Position numbers and translations under genes: made by a program
Assembly: GCF_003602095.1 (NCBI RefSeq)
Contig: NZ_RAHH01000025.1
Location: 1-64,000, forward strand
DNA from: Rahnella woolbedingensis
GTDB taxonomy: Bacteria; Pseudomonadota; Gammaproteobacteria; Enterobacterales; Enterobacteriaceae
Reading direction: 5' to 3'
DNA: 64,000 nt
The notes under the pieces: model-generated
Databases searched by the model: none
Seen by the model: only the letters and a program-made list of their open reading frames with translations
Told to the model about the DNA's origin: nothing
Shown here: piece by piece, positions 53,017 through 62,512 of the stretch
Position numbering within the stretch: position 1 is the first letter of the stretch
How the letters are laid out: each line of letters begins with the position of its first letter

Positions 53017-54306
53017 CTAGTGCTGATTGACCGTATTTTTCAGAGGCTGTAACGGACGAACCTGCACCTGTTTGATCATGTTGTCCTGTACGTCCAGCAC
53101 TTCGACTTCGTAATCTTCAATGCGTAAGCTGACCCCGATATTGGGGATTTCTTCGAGCACTTCCAGCAGCATACCGTTAATGGTGCGCGCGCCGTCTTCA
53201 GGCAGATGCCAGTTGAAAGCTTTGTTCAGCTCGCGCACGTTGGCACTGCCTTCAATCAGCACGGAACCGTCGCTTTGCGGGGTAACTTCCTCAGCAAGCG
53301 TCGGTGACATCGACGTGGTGAAATCACCAACGATCTCTTCGAGGATATCTTCTACCGTGACCAGCCCCTGAATATCACCGTATTCATCCACCACGATGCC
53401 CACTTTCTTTTTATTCCGCTGGAATTTCACCAACTGAATGTTCAGCGGCGTACCTTCCGGGATGTAATAAATCTCATCGGCGGCGCGCAGCAGATTTTCT
53501 TTAGTGAACTCTTTCTTCTCAGTCATCAGGCGGTAGGCTTCACGCAGGCGCAGCATACCGATCGCATCGTCGAGGGAATCACGATAAAGCACGATGCGGC
53601 CATGAGGTGAGTGCGTCAGCTGGCGGATGATGGATTTCCAGTCGTCGTTGATATCAATACCGACGATTTCATTACGCGGCACCATGATGTCGTCCACGGA
53701 CACTTTTTCCAGGTCCAGCACGGAAAGCAGCATGTCCTGATTACGACGGGAGATATTCGAACGTGACTCGTTCACGATGGTTCGCAGCTCTTCTTTACTG
53801 ACCGCGTCGCTGAGGCCGGTTGTGGTCTGGATGCCAAACATCCTCATCAGCAAACGCGAGAGACTGTTGAGGATCCACACCAGTGGCATCATGATGGTTT
53901 GCAGCGGGCGCAGCAAAATGCTGCTCGGGAAAGCGATGCGTTCAGGATTCAGCGCAGCAAATGTTTTTGGCAGCACTTCGGCAAACAGCAGGACGACAAA
54001 CGTCAGCACACCGGTAGCAATCGCCACACCGGCATCACCGTACAGACGAATGCCCACAATTGTTGCCAGAGCAGAAGCAAGGATGTTGACCAGGTTGTTG
54101 CCGATGAGCACGAGGCTTATCAGCTGGTCCGGGCGTTTTAACAGCTTTTCGACGCGCCGCGCCGCGCGGTTACCCTGTTTGGCCAGGTGACGTAACCGGT
54201 AACGGTTGAGTGTCATCATACCGGTTTCGGAGGCTGAAAAATAAGCCGAAACCACCACCATGATGATCAATGTGATGATCAGGGTTGTTGTCGAGACGTG
54301 CTCCAA
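53017..54306 (-). CDS. corB: CNNM/CorC-family transporter-like protein CorB (YfjD)
   Basis: Inner-membrane protein of the CNNM/CorB family, linked to magnesium and cobalt handling or efflux. The 429 residues hold a DUF21 membrane domain (about 5-185, starting with TTLIITLIIMVVVSAYFSASE), a CBS pair (about 190-325, with DIMVPRNEIVGIDIND and VDEYGDIQGLVTVEDILEEI) and a C-terminal CorC_HlyC domain (about 340-425). Upstream ypjD lies 16 bases away on the same strand, so the two are probably cotranscribed. Confidence 0.93.
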   Translation of the reverse strand: MEHVSTTTLIITLIIMVVVSAYFSASETGMMTLNRYRLRHLAKQGNRAARRVEKLLKRPDQLISLVLIGNNLVNILASALATIVGIRLYGDAGVAIATGVLTFVVLLFAEVLPKTFAALNPERIAFPSSILLRPLQTIMMPLVWILNSLSRLLMRMFGIQTTTGLSDAVSKEELRTIVNESRSNISRRNQDMLLSVLDLEKVSVDDIMVPRNEIVGIDINDDWKSIIRQLTHSPHGRIVLYRDSLDDAIGMLRLREAYRLMTEKKEFTKENLLRAADEIYYIPEGTPLNIQLVKFQRNKKKVGIVVDEYGDIQGLVTVEDILEEIVGDFTTSMSPTLAEEVTPQSDGSVLIEGSANVRELNKAFNWHLPEDGARTINGMLLEVLEEIPNIGVSLRIEDYEVEVLDVQDNMIKQVQVRPLQPLKNTVNQH

Positions 54307-54322
54307 CGGGTATTCCTTTTAA

Positions 54323-55114
54323 TTAATGAACCATGATCTGCTGGATCAGGCGGCTGCCGAAATAGGCAAGAGTAAGCAAGATGGCGCCCGCCATGCTGAA
54401 CCATACCACGCGGCGGCCACGCCAGCCTTCGTGATAATGGCCCCACAACAGGACGATATAAACGAACCATGCCAGTATCGATAAGACGGCTTTGTCGATA
54501 TTCTCCGGGCTGAACAGGTTGTTCAGATACAGCAATCCGGTGCACAGCGTCAGCGTCAGTAAAATGACGCCAATCTGAGTGATGTGAAACAATTTACGTT
54601 CGATGCTCATCAGCGGTGGCATGTCGGCTGTGAACGTCAGACGTTTGTTCTTCAGCTGATAATCCAGCCACGCCAGCTGCAACGCGTAAAGAGCCGCGAT
54701 CATCAGCGTAGCATAAGAGAATAACGCCAGGCCGATGTGAACCAGCAGGCCCTTGCTCTCTTCCAGATGCGTGATGAATTCGCCCGGCAGGAAAGTGACG
54801 AACGCCAGATTGATCAGCGAGAAGCTGTAAACAATCGGCAGTACAAACCAGCCGCGGTTGCGTGATGCCACGATGGTCATCACCGTACCGATGATCAAAC
54901 TGACCACGGAGCCGATGTTCACCAGGCTGAGATTCTGGCCGGTGCTGACATCAAAAATACGTTGCTGCAATGCCACAGCGTGGCAGACAAGCGCCACCAC
55001 AACAGAAATCAGTGCTAAACGCCGGTATGCGCTGTTCTTCCGGATGATGCTCGGAATGATCAGTGCAAGGCTGAGCAGATAGGCCAACATGGCGACGAGA
55101 GCAAAAACTGACAT
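54323..55114 (-). CDS. ypjD: CcsA/HemX-like inner-membrane protein YpjD
   Basis: A 263-residue protein with about eight membrane segments, of the cytochrome c assembly (CcsA-like) family; the heme-handling WWD motif is not evident, so the role is unknown, with a cation-related link suggested by corB next door. The frame stays open far upstream over the ffh start, but the ATG at 55114 gives MSVFALVAMLAYLLSLAL and exactly the E. coli length. Divergent from ffh. Confidence 0.92.
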   Translation of the reverse strand: MSVFALVAMLAYLLSLALIIPSIIRKNSAYRRLALISVVVALVCHAVALQQRIFDVSTGQNLSLVNIGSVVSLIIGTVMTIVASRNRGWFVLPIVYSFSLINLAFVTFLPGEFITHLEESKGLLVHIGLALFSYATLMIAALYALQLAWLDYQLKNKRLTFTADMPPLMSIERKLFHITQIGVILLTLTLCTGLLYLNNLFSPENIDKAVLSILAWFVYIVLLWGHYHEGWRGRRVVWFSMAGAILLTLAYFGSRLIQQIMVH

Positions 55115-55278
55115 AGCGTTTGGGTAGCATCGAAAAGTGAATGAGAACCGCAGTATAACGTTACCGGCGTCACGCTCCAACCTATCTGAGATGCCAAAGC
55201 AGAGATCGTCCGCGCTTCGTGTTATAATCCCGCAATTACGTCGCAAAAGCGGCCTGTCATAACGTTGAGCATGAGACG

Positions 55279-56640
55279 ATGTTTGAGAATTTAAGCGATC
55301 GATTGTCGCGCACACTGCGCAATATCAGCGGCCGCGGGCGGCTGACCGAAGAAAACATTAAAGAAACATTACGTGAAGTGCGTATGGCATTACTGGAAGC
55401 GGACGTTGCGCTTCCTGTCGTTCGTGACTTCATTAACCGGGTGAAAGAGAGCGCTGTTGGCGTTGAGGTCAATAAGAGCCTGACACCGGGTCAGGAATTC
55501 GTCAAAATTGTCCAGAAAGAACTGGAAACCGCGATGGGCGAGGCTAACACCGAGCTTAATTTAGCGGCGCAGCCTCCGGCTGTGGTTCTGATGGCAGGTT
55601 TACAAGGTGCCGGTAAAACGACCAGCGTCGGTAAACTGGCGAAATTCCTGAAAGAGAAGAAAAAGAAAAAAGTGCTGGTGGTGTCTGCCGACGTTTATCG
55701 CCCTGCGGCGATCAAACAGCTGGAAACCCTGGCGCAGCAAGTTGAAGTGGATTTCTTCGCGTCTGACGCGCAGGAAAAGCCGGTTGATATCGTTACCCGC
55801 GCACTGCAACAGGCCAAACTGAAATTCTACGACGTTCTGATTGTCGATACTGCCGGCCGTTTACACGTCGACGAAGCGATGATGGACGAAATCAAACAGG
55901 TTCATGCCGCGATTAATCCGGTTGAAACCCTGTTTGTGGTCGATGCCATGACCGGTCAGGATGCCGCGAATACTGCGAAAGCGTTTAACGAAGCGCTGCC
56001 GCTGACCGGTGTTATCCTGACCAAAGTCGACGGTGACGCGCGTGGCGGTGCTGCGCTATCGATTCGTCACATCACCGGCAAACCGATTAAGTTCCTGGGT
56101 ATGGGTGAAAAAACCGATGCTCTGGAGCCGTTCCATCCGGATCGTATCGCTTCGCGTATTCTGGGTATGGGCGACGTTCTCTCTCTTATCGAAGACATTG
56201 AGAGCAAAGTCGACCGTGCACAGGCCGAAAAGCTGGCCAGCAAACTCAAGAAAGGTGACGGCTTTGACCTGACCGATTTCCTCGAGCAGCTCAAGCAAAT
56301 GCGTAATATGGGCGGCATGGCGAGTATGATGAGCAAACTGCCGGGTGTTGGTCAGTTGCCGGATAACGTCAAATCCCAGATGGATGACAAAGTGCTGGTG
56401 CGTATGGAAGCGATCATCAACTCGATGACGCACAAAGAGCGCGCCAAGCCAGAAATTATTAAAGGTTCCCGTAAACGCCGCATCGCGGTGGGTTCCGGCA
56501 TGCAGGTGCAGGACGTCAACCGCTTACTTAAGCAATTCGACGATATGCAGCGCATGATGAAGAAAATGAAGAATGGCGGCATGGCGAAAATGATGCGTGG
56601 CATGAAAGGTATGATGCCACCAGGTTTTCCAGGCCGTTAA
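55279..56640 (+). CDS. ffh: Signal recognition particle protein Ffh
   Basis: GTPase that with 4.5S RNA targets inner-membrane proteins to FtsY and SecYEG. The 453 residues equal E. coli. N domain (1-90), G domain with GLQGAGKTTSVGKLA (about 103-117), DTAGRLHVDEAMM and TKVDGDARGGAA, and the Met-rich M domain ending QRMMKKMKNGGMAKMMRG. It precedes the rpsP operon but a hairpin and a separate promoter lie between them. Confidence 0.98.
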   Translation: MFENLSDRLSRTLRNISGRGRLTEENIKETLREVRMALLEADVALPVVRDFINRVKESAVGVEVNKSLTPGQEFVKIVQKELETAMGEANTELNLAAQPPAVVLMAGLQGAGKTTSVGKLAKFLKEKKKKKVLVVSADVYRPAAIKQLETLAQQVEVDFFASDAQEKPVDIVTRALQQAKLKFYDVLIVDTAGRLHVDEAMMDEIKQVHAAINPVETLFVVDAMTGQDAANTAKAFNEALPLTGVILTKVDGDARGGAALSIRHITGKPIKFLGMGEKTDALEPFHPDRIASRILGMGDVLSLIEDIESKVDRAQAEKLASKLKKGDGFDLTDFLEQLKQMRNMGGMASMMSKLPGVGQLPDNVKSQMDDKVLVRMEAIINSMTHKERAKPEIIKGSRKRRIAVGSGMQVQDVNRLLKQFDDMQRMMKKMKNGGMAKMMRGMKGMMPPGFPGR

Positions 56641-56714
56641 TCGACATCACTGTCTATATATCAGCCACATAGGCGGCTCATGCAAATTGCGGGCTAAGCT
56701 ATCTACGCTTTAGA

Positions 56715-56742
56715 TTGCTTTTTGCGCCAAAATGAGTAAAAT
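56715..56742 (+). promoter_or_regulatory. Predicted promoter of the rpsP operon
   Basis: TTGCTT (56715-56720), a 16-base spacer and TAAAAT (56737-56742). The expected start point falls in the GC stretch CGGGC, fitting growth-controlled ribosomal promoters. Confidence 0.6.
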
Positions 56743-56762
56743 TTTCGGGCTTTTTATATTGC

Positions 56763-56799
56763 AACCAGACCCCGTTCCCCGATGGGGTCTGGTTGTTTT
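56763..56799 (+). terminator. Hairpin in the rpsP leader (ffh terminator or attenuator)
   Basis: AACCAGACCCC pairs perfectly with GGGGTCTGGTT around a 10-base loop, followed by GTTTTATT. It can end ffh transcripts but also lies inside the transcript from the rpsP promoter, about 20 bases before the rpsP start, so it may attenuate ribosomal-protein expression. Confidence 0.7.
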
Positions 56800-56818
56800 A
56801 TTAACTAAAGAGGATGTT

Positions 56819-57067
56819 ATGGTAACAATTCGTTTAGCACGTGGCGGCGCAAAAAAGCGTCCGTTTTATCAAGTAGTAGTGACCGACAGCCGCAACGCTC
56901 GTGACGGTCGTTTCATCGAACGCGTAGGTTTCTTCAACCCATTGGCTTCTGGCCAAGCTGAAGGTCTGCGTCTGGACCTGGATCGTGTTGCCCATTGGGT
57001 AGATCTGGGTGCAACCGTTTCTGATCGCGTTTCTGCGCTGATCAAAGACGCTAAGAAAGCAGCTTAA
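56819..57067 (+). CDS. rpsP: 30S ribosomal protein S16
   Basis: Small-subunit protein that binds the 5' and central 16S domains during assembly. The 82 residues begin [20 protein letters not shown] and contain [19 protein letters not shown]. The frame is open to 56732, but the ATG at 56819 follows AAGAGGA and gives the E. coli length. First of rpsP-rimM-trmD-rplS. Confidence 0.98.
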   Translation: MVTIRLARGGAKKRPFYQVVVTDSRNARDGRFIERVGFFNPLASGQAEGLRLDLDRVAHWVDLGATVSDRVSALIKDAKKAA

Positions 57068-57085
57068 TCTGTCGCGGTGGTGGCA

Positions 57086-57634
57086 ATGAGCAAGCAATCC
57101 AATCCAGTGGTACCCGCTGAGCCGTTAGTACTCGGCAAAATGGGTTCAACATACGGCATTCGTGGTTGGCTCAGAGTGTTTTCATCCACCGAAGACGCTG
57201 AAAGCATCTTCGACTACCAGCCTTGGTTTATCCAGCGTGCCGGTAAGTGGCAAGTTGTCGAGCTGGAAGGCTGGAAACGCCACACTCAGGACCTGATCAT
57301 CAAAGTCAAAGGCGTTGATGACCGGGATGCTGCGAATCTTCTGACTAATTGCGAAATTGTCGTCGATTCAAAGCAACTGCCTCCACTGGAAGACGGTGAC
57401 TACTACTGGAAAGACCTTTTTGGTTGCCAGGTAGTGACAACTTCCGGTTACGAACTGGGCAAAATCATCGATATGATGGAAACCGGTTCTAACGATGTGA
57501 TGGTAGTTAAAGCCAACCTGAAAGATGCCTTCGGACTCAAGGAGCGGTTGATTCCGTTCCTCGATGGGCAGGTTATCAAGAAAGTCGATCTCGCTACTCG
57601 CACTGTTGAAGTAGATTGGGATCCTGGTTTTTGA
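57086..57634 (+). CDS. rimM: Ribosome maturation factor RimM
   Basis: Binds S19 and free 30S subunits to help mature the 16S 3' domain. The 182-residue protein (E. coli 182) has an N-terminal RimM barrel with [20 protein letters not shown] and a C-terminal PRC barrel with [14 protein letters not shown] and VDWDPGF. A GTG at 57077 is in frame; the ATG at 57086 (MSKQ) matches the family. Confidence 0.97.
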   Translation: MSKQSNPVVPAEPLVLGKMGSTYGIRGWLRVFSSTEDAESIFDYQPWFIQRAGKWQVVELEGWKRHTQDLIIKVKGVDDRDAANLLTNCEIVVDSKQLPPLEDGDYYWKDLFGCQVVTTSGYELGKIIDMMETGSNDVMVVKANLKDAFGLKERLIPFLDGQVIKKVDLATRTVEVDWDPGF

Positions 57635-57701
57635 CCTCCGTAGTGTTTATTCACGTAAACAAGGTCTGGTTGAACGGTCAAACATTTGGAAGGGGTAGGC
57701 T

Positions 57702-58475
57702 ATGTGGATTGGTATAATTAGCCTGTTTCCTGAAATGTTCCGCGCAATTACGGATTACGGGGTAACTGGCCGGGCAGTTAAGAATGGCCTGTTGAGCGTA
57801 AATTGCTGGAGTCCTCGTGACTTCGCATACGATCGACATCGTACCGTGGATGAGCGCCCTTACGGCGGTGGTCCCGGAATGCTGATGATGGTGCAACCCT
57901 TACGGGAAGCGATTCATGCAGCAAAAGCAGCGGCAGGCGAAGGTGTGAAAGTGATTTATCTTTCACCTCAGGGTCGCAAACTGGATCAAACCGGTGTTTG
58001 CGAACTGGCGGCTCATCAGAAAATTATTCTGGTTTGTGGCCGTTATGAAGGGATTGATGAGCGCATAATCAAAACCGAAATTGATGAAGAATGGTCAATT
58101 GGCGATTATGTTCTCAGCGGTGGAGAGTTGCCCGCAATGACTCTGATTGATTCAGTCTCCCGCTTTATACCGGGTGTCCTGGGTCGTCAGGCTTCAGCAG
58201 AAGAAGATTCTTTCGCTGACGGATTGCTGGATTGCCCCCACTATACCCGCCCTGAAGTGTTGGAAGGCATGGAGGTACCGCCGGTTTTACTGTCGGGAAA
58301 CCACGCTGATATACGTCGCTGGCGCCTGAAACAGTCGCTGGGTCGAACCTGGCTTAGAAGACCTGAACTTCTGGAAAACCTAGCTCTGACTGACGAGCAA
58401 GAGGTGTTGCTGAGAGAGTTCCGAAAGGAACATCGGCTCAGTCAACAAAACTATGAAGGGAACGCCAAAGCGTAA
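57702..58475 (+). CDS. trmD: tRNA (guanine(37)-N(1))-methyltransferase
   Basis: Makes m1G37 next to the anticodon, preventing +1 frameshifting. The 257 residues show the SPOUT trefoil-knot fold: [43 protein letters not shown] and the knot loop [16 protein letters not shown]. The ribosome site is GGAAGGGG. Third gene of the rpsP operon. Confidence 0.98.
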   Translation: MWIGIISLFPEMFRAITDYGVTGRAVKNGLLSVNCWSPRDFAYDRHRTVDERPYGGGPGMLMMVQPLREAIHAAKAAAGEGVKVIYLSPQGRKLDQTGVCELAAHQKIILVCGRYEGIDERIIKTEIDEEWSIGDYVLSGGELPAMTLIDSVSRFIPGVLGRQASAEEDSFADGLLDCPHYTRPEVLEGMEVPPVLLSGNHADIRRWRLKQSLGRTWLRRPELLENLALTDEQEVLLREFRKEHRLSQQNYEGNAKA

Positions 58476-58508
58476 CGCGAGGCCGTCCCGATATATCAGT
58501 TTACCTAG

Positions 58509-58871
<363 letters not shown>

Positions 58872-58909
58872 GGTATCGCTAACGCGACATCTACTAGTTA
58901 ATATAGAAC

Positions 58910-58940
58910 AAGGGGTTAGCCATTGGCTAACCCCTTTTTA
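58910..58940 (+). terminator. Intrinsic terminator of the rpsP operon
   Basis: AAGGGGTTAGCC pairs with GGCTAACCCCTT around ATT, followed by TTTAC. The phage genes begin about 35 bases beyond it, so the left attachment junction should lie in or close to 58940-58975. Confidence 0.9.
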
Positions 58941-58974
58941 CTGTGTCTTTTTTGCATCAGCGGCAGCAAAACGA

Positions 58975-59154
58975 CTACGCCGTTACAGGTTGGGTACCCG
59001 GTTTTGAGATAACCCGGGCGACAGACTCGTGCGTGGCAAATGTGCAGCTGCACTCAATATTCTGACACTGGTGATAGCGTTCCTTCGTTGATTCACTCAG
59101 ATAACGGCTTGAACGTGTATGGGCGACCTTTCCACAAAGCGGGCAATGCATCAT
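58975..59154 (-). CDS. ogr: Ogr/Delta-type zinc-finger activator of phage late genes
   Basis: A 59-residue protein beginning MMHCPLCGKVAHTRSS. Four cysteines follow the Ogr/Delta pattern C-x2-C-x22-C-x4-C (C4, C7, C30, C35). In P2 such proteins bind upstream of late promoters and contact the RNA polymerase alpha subunit. GGAGG lies 5 bases before the first ATG; the second ATG next to it is also possible. It is downstream of gene D on the same strand, the exact place of ogr in P2, and forms the outer end of the prophage. Confidence 0.9.
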   Translation of the reverse strand: MMHCPLCGKVAHTRSSRYLSESTKERYHQCQNIECSCTFATHESVARVISKPGTQPVTA

Positions 59155-59200
59155 AAAAACCTCCGGCGTGACAGATAAGCGATGAGGTTATTATGAAACT

Positions 59201-59224
59201 CATAACTCGCAAAGGCAAGTTATG
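59201..59224 (-). terminator. Hairpin overlapping the end of phage gene D
   Basis: On the reverse strand CATAACTTGC pairs with GCGAGTTATG (one G-U) around CTTT, enclosing the D stop codon. On the forward strand the same position would be a C-A mismatch, so the structure suits reverse-strand RNA. Only a weak T-rich tail follows. Confidence 0.5.
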
Positions 59225-60299
59225 ATTGTAATATTGAAGATTGATAGGTGATATCTGCAATATATAGCTTCAGGTTTAAAGTGGTCGTAAACCCCTTTTC
59301 ATTAACCTCGTGTACTACAGAATCAATCACCCAGTTCTGGCTGTCGATCACGTCTTTAAATCCCTGCACATTCACCGGTGTCTGCGCGCTCAGATCGGCA
59401 CGCCCCAAAGCCAGCCGGATGCTGAAAGACGAAGAATCATTCTGAACCTGCTTAAACACTGAATCTGCTGCACGTTTAGCGGTCTCTTCATCAGGGAAGA
59501 TTTTAGCCAGTTGTAAAACATTACTGCCTGAGCCTGCGGTATAACTCTTTTCTCCTGTGCTTTTCAACCCGACGTTGCTGGTGGTCGCCGTTTTAAGGTC
59601 ATGCCACTGCGCCATTACGCCGTCATAGGCCTTTTTGTCTATCACCTGATAGTTGTGATTATCGCCATCACTGCGCACGAGTGTTTTCCATGGGATCGCC
59701 TGCCCGGATGCAGTGCGGCCGGTGCCCGCTTTAAAAAACAAGATTGCGCCGTTTTTGACAGTGACCTGGGCGCCATAGTTTTGTGCCAGACGGGCGAGAA
59801 AGTAGCTGTCCGTTTCGCTGGTCTGGTCGATATGTGGGATAACAATGCTATCCAGTTCCTGCGGGATAACCGGCAAATCTAATTTATTGCGGCTGGAAAT
59901 GATTCTGACAATCGCGCCCAGGGTGTAATCGTCATACGACTGGCTGAGCCTGGTCGTAAATGAACCACGAAAATCAGCGCTGCGGGCAGTGACCGTGATG
60001 ACGTCCGGTGAACCTGAATAAACCACCGTATCTACCGTAAAATAGCCGCAGTCATAGAGTGCCTGTTTTGACCATCCCAGATGCAGATGCAAAACGGCGC
60101 CGCGAACCGGCATTTGCAATTGCCCGTCGCTGTCGTCGAAGGTTAAATCGAGTTTGTCGGCCTCAAAGCCGCTGTTGTCTGTCACTGACAATTTGATAAT
60201 GCGGCTGGAGATGTTTTCTTCCAGAACCTTATTTTTTATCGCCAGCGTGAATACGGGGGCGATGCGTGCGCCAACAGGAAACTGAAGATCAGTAAGCAT
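59220..60299 (-). CDS. D: Phage late control protein D / tail hub (P2 gpD-like)
   Basis: Baseplate hub protein of P2-type contractile tails, structurally related to the gp27 part of VgrG. The 359 residues show the phage_GPD features: FPVGARIAPVFTLAI at the N-terminus, TVDTVVYSGSPDVITVTARSAD in shorter pieces, and the C-terminal AQTPVNVQGFKDVIDSQNW stretch. P2 gpD is 387 residues. It starts 2 bases after the U stop; U, D and ogr follow P2 order. Confidence 0.93.
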   Translation of the reverse strand: MLTDLQFPVGARIAPVFTLAIKNKVLEENISSRIIKLSVTDNSGFEADKLDLTFDDSDGQLQMPVRGAVLHLHLGWSKQALYDCGYFTVDTVVYSGSPDVITVTARSADFRGSFTTRLSQSYDDYTLGAIVRIISSRNKLDLPVIPQELDSIVIPHIDQTSETDSYFLARLAQNYGAQVTVKNGAILFFKAGTGRTASGQAIPWKTLVRSDGDNHNYQVIDKKAYDGVMAQWHDLKTATTSNVGLKSTGEKSYTAGSGSNVLQLAKIFPDEETAKRAADSVFKQVQNDSSSFSIRLALGRADLSAQTPVNVQGFKDVIDSQNWVIDSVVHEVNEKGFTTTLNLKLYIADITYQSSILQS

Positions 60300-60301
60300 G
60301 G

Positions 60302-60772
60302 TCAGACTCCGCCCGCGAAATTGCTGATTGCCGAACCGGCTTTGTTATACAAACCTTCCGCTTGTGTCAGCAGATCACCGAACATGGCGGCCTGCGATTC
60401 ATCGACGCGCGTCAGATTGAGCGTGAAGTTGATGCTTCGTGCCTGGCCGCTGGAATTAAACTCAGCATTGTCATTGGCGATATTTTTGATGATAAACATG
60501 CCGTAAATCGTGCCGCTGCCTTCAATGAGCGGCCATGCACGACCGGAATCGGCCATGCTTTGCAGCGCCTGCAAATAGCGCATGCCGCCGGTCATTTCAG
60601 GCAAGAGTTGCCCGGTGATTTTTATCGTTTCCTCACCCAATCCGAGAAATTGAGAAACCGGACGCTGTCCGAAACGCGCGTTCGCTCCCCAGCCATAATT
60701 CACCTGACGGCTCGTATTCTGGTAGGGCAGCGTGCTCAATTTGAACACGAATAAACCCAGCGACATCATCAT
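60302..60772 (-). CDS. U: Phage tail protein U (P2 gpU-like)
   Basis: Tail completion protein of P2-like phages. The 156 residues begin MMMSLGLFVFKLSTLPYQ and contain RFGQRPVSQFLGLGEETI and GRAWPLIEGSGTIYGMFII, all typical of gpU. The frame is open to 60826 inside T, but the ATG at 60772 has GGAGGG 8 bases upstream and overlaps the T stop (ATGA-type overlap), so it is preferred. Confidence 0.92.
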   Translation of the reverse strand: MMMSLGLFVFKLSTLPYQNTSRQVNYGWGANARFGQRPVSQFLGLGEETIKITGQLLPEMTGGMRYLQALQSMADSGRAWPLIEGSGTIYGMFIIKNIANDNAEFNSSGQARSINFTLNLTRVDESQAAMFGDLLTQAEGLYNKAGSAISNFAGGV

Positions 60773-62397
60773 GAGTAAATCCCTCCGTTGTTGTACTGGC
60801 TGAGAAGATTGTTGGTGTCGTTCCATTTCTGCTGGTTGATCGAATCTTCAATCCAGGTTCTGATCTGGTTATGATCCGTTTCCGGTGTCGCAGTGAAGCT
60901 TAAGTTCACGGTCGTTGCGCGATTATCCGTCAGGTTGTTCGCTACGGAGGTTTTCGCTGGCTGATACAGGCTCAGCGTGCCGCCTGTGGGAGAAATACTC
61001 TCAACCGGCGACGCAGGAATATCCGGGTGCTCATCCTCATCATTGCCAAAAATGGCATCCCATCCTTTTTTCGCCCAGCTGAAGACTTCACCGATCTGAG
61101 TGACAGCTCTGTTCAGGGAGGCAAGAATTTCGCCGATCACTTCGCCGACTTGTTTGCCGATATCGGTGAAGCCGCTCAGGGTGCTTTGGGTGAACTGAAT
61201 TGGCTCAAACAGATCTGTAATCCAGCCCAGTGCGGTTCTGAAAGGCGCGAAAGCGTCACCTACCGGCCCGACGACGGCGGTAAATCCTTCGATGACCCCA
61301 CCGACAAAAGCGCTGACCGGCTCCCAAAGTTTCACTACCGCAATACCAATCCCGGCTATCAATGCGATCACCGGCAGCAACGGAAGTCCTAAGGCGGCAA
61401 AGGCTGCGGCAATAACGCCGCCGGTGCCGGTGAAAATCGTTCCCAGCAAACCGGCTCCTGCCATCAGCATATTGATGCCGCTGAGAACCGGCGCAAGGGT
61501 CATGCCGAGCGCGCCCATTCCCCCGATAATGCCAGTGATACCTAAAGCCAGACCGAGCAGGGAATTCACCAGCACCGGATTATCAGTGATCCAGGTATTA
61601 ACAGTGCTCAGCCAGCGGGTGGCGGTTTGCGTCAGTTCCCGCAGGGCGGCGCTTTGTCCGTCGAAAAGATTGATGCGCAGGGTGTCCCAACTAGCAAAAA
61701 GCTTAGTGATATCGCCGTCAAGGTTATCGCCTTTAACGGTCACCGCCATTTGGGCTGCGGGCGTTGCGCCATTCAGTGCTGCGGGTGTCTGCGCCAGAAC
61801 CTGATCAGCATTCATTCCCTTTTTCGCAAGTGCCTGCTGTTTGGCGACAACGTCCGCAGGCGAATGGCCGGAAGCCGCCATCGACAGACTTTGCTCACGT
61901 AAAGCCGCAACGTGCGGATCGTCATTTTTCAGTCCAAGAACCGACTGCACATCTGCCAGCCCGGCTTCCAGATCGGCACCCGGTTTCAGAAAGTTTTGCG
62001 CCAATGCCAGTTTGGGCTGTGCGAAGGAGAGGGCAGACGAGCTGATATTTTTTAACTGACCGATTTTCAGTTGGCGATTTTTAACCTGTTGCCCGACCTC
62101 CCACCCTCGTTGTTCCAGTTGTATCGGGCGTTGCTGACGCAGCTTTTCTGCCGACGGGTTTGCCACCGCTTTTTTCAGGCCGGAAAGTGCCTGTGTTTCG
62201 GTTTCGCTATCAGGAGCGAATACTGAATTATCAAACTGAAGGGAAGCGTCAGTGAGGTCTTCTGAGATGACGCTGAACAAAGTCTTTCCGGGCAGCATCA
62301 GCAGGTTTTTTCTGACCTTGTCGGTTTCGGCCCTGAATGCGGCCAGATCCTGATTTATTTTTCCAAGCGTATCGGGTAACTGTTCGAGATTACTCAT
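60769..62397 (-). CDS. T: Phage tail tape-measure protein T (P2 gpT-like), short
   Basis: Sets tail length and fills the tail tube. The 542 residues have a polar helical N-terminal half and a hydrophobic Gly/Ala/Leu-rich stretch (about 270-360, with LLGLALGITGIIGGMGALG), then a polar C-terminus rich in Asn/Thr. P2 gpT is 815 residues, so this version is clearly shorter. It overlaps E' at its start and U at its end, as in P2. No frameshift is visible; a shorter tail is the simplest explanation. Confidence 0.88.
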   Translation of the reverse strand: MSNLEQLPDTLGKINQDLAAFRAETDKVRKNLLMLPGKTLFSVISEDLTDASLQFDNSVFAPDSETETQALSGLKKAVANPSAEKLRQQRPIQLEQRGWEVGQQVKNRQLKIGQLKNISSSALSFAQPKLALAQNFLKPGADLEAGLADVQSVLGLKNDDPHVAALREQSLSMAASGHSPADVVAKQQALAKKGMNADQVLAQTPAALNGATPAAQMAVTVKGDNLDGDITKLFASWDTLRINLFDGQSAALRELTQTATRWLSTVNTWITDNPVLVNSLLGLALGITGIIGGMGALGMTLAPVLSGINMLMAGAGLLGTIFTGTGGVIAAAFAALGLPLLPVIALIAGIGIAVVKLWEPVSAFVGGVIEGFTAVVGPVGDAFAPFRTALGWITDLFEPIQFTQSTLSGFTDIGKQVGEVIGEILASLNRAVTQIGEVFSWAKKGWDAIFGNDEDEHPDIPASPVESISPTGGTLSLYQPAKTSVANNLTDNRATTVNLSFTATPETDHNQIRTWIEDSINQQKWNDTNNLLSQYNNGGIYS

Positions 62398-62512
62398 CTG
62401 TTTTTACTCCGCTGCGTTGCAGTGCCTTATGTCGCCAGTTCAGCAGATCGGTGAGTGACATGCCGTCCAGCTCGGACGGCGGCCAGTGAAATATCACCGC
62501 GATATCTGCCAT
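62390..62512 (-). CDS. E': Phage tail protein E' (GpE family), frame reached by -1 frameshift
   Basis: A 40-codon frame beginning MADIAVIFHWPPSELDGMSL and ending KTDE, the conserved GpE-family peptide found after gene E in P2-like phages. No good ribosome site precedes its ATG. The frame is open upstream through the slippery site in E, so in practice it is probably translated as the C-terminal part of E+E'. Its stop overlaps the T start. Confidence 0.8.
   Translation of the reverse strand: MADIAVIFHWPPSELDGMSLTDLLNWRHKALQRSGVKTDE

Noticed and set aside
60769-62397. Tape-measure gene broken by a frameshift
   Set aside because: The frame is intact from the E' overlap to the U overlap, with both P2-type junctions preserved, so the short length is not explained by a frameshift.
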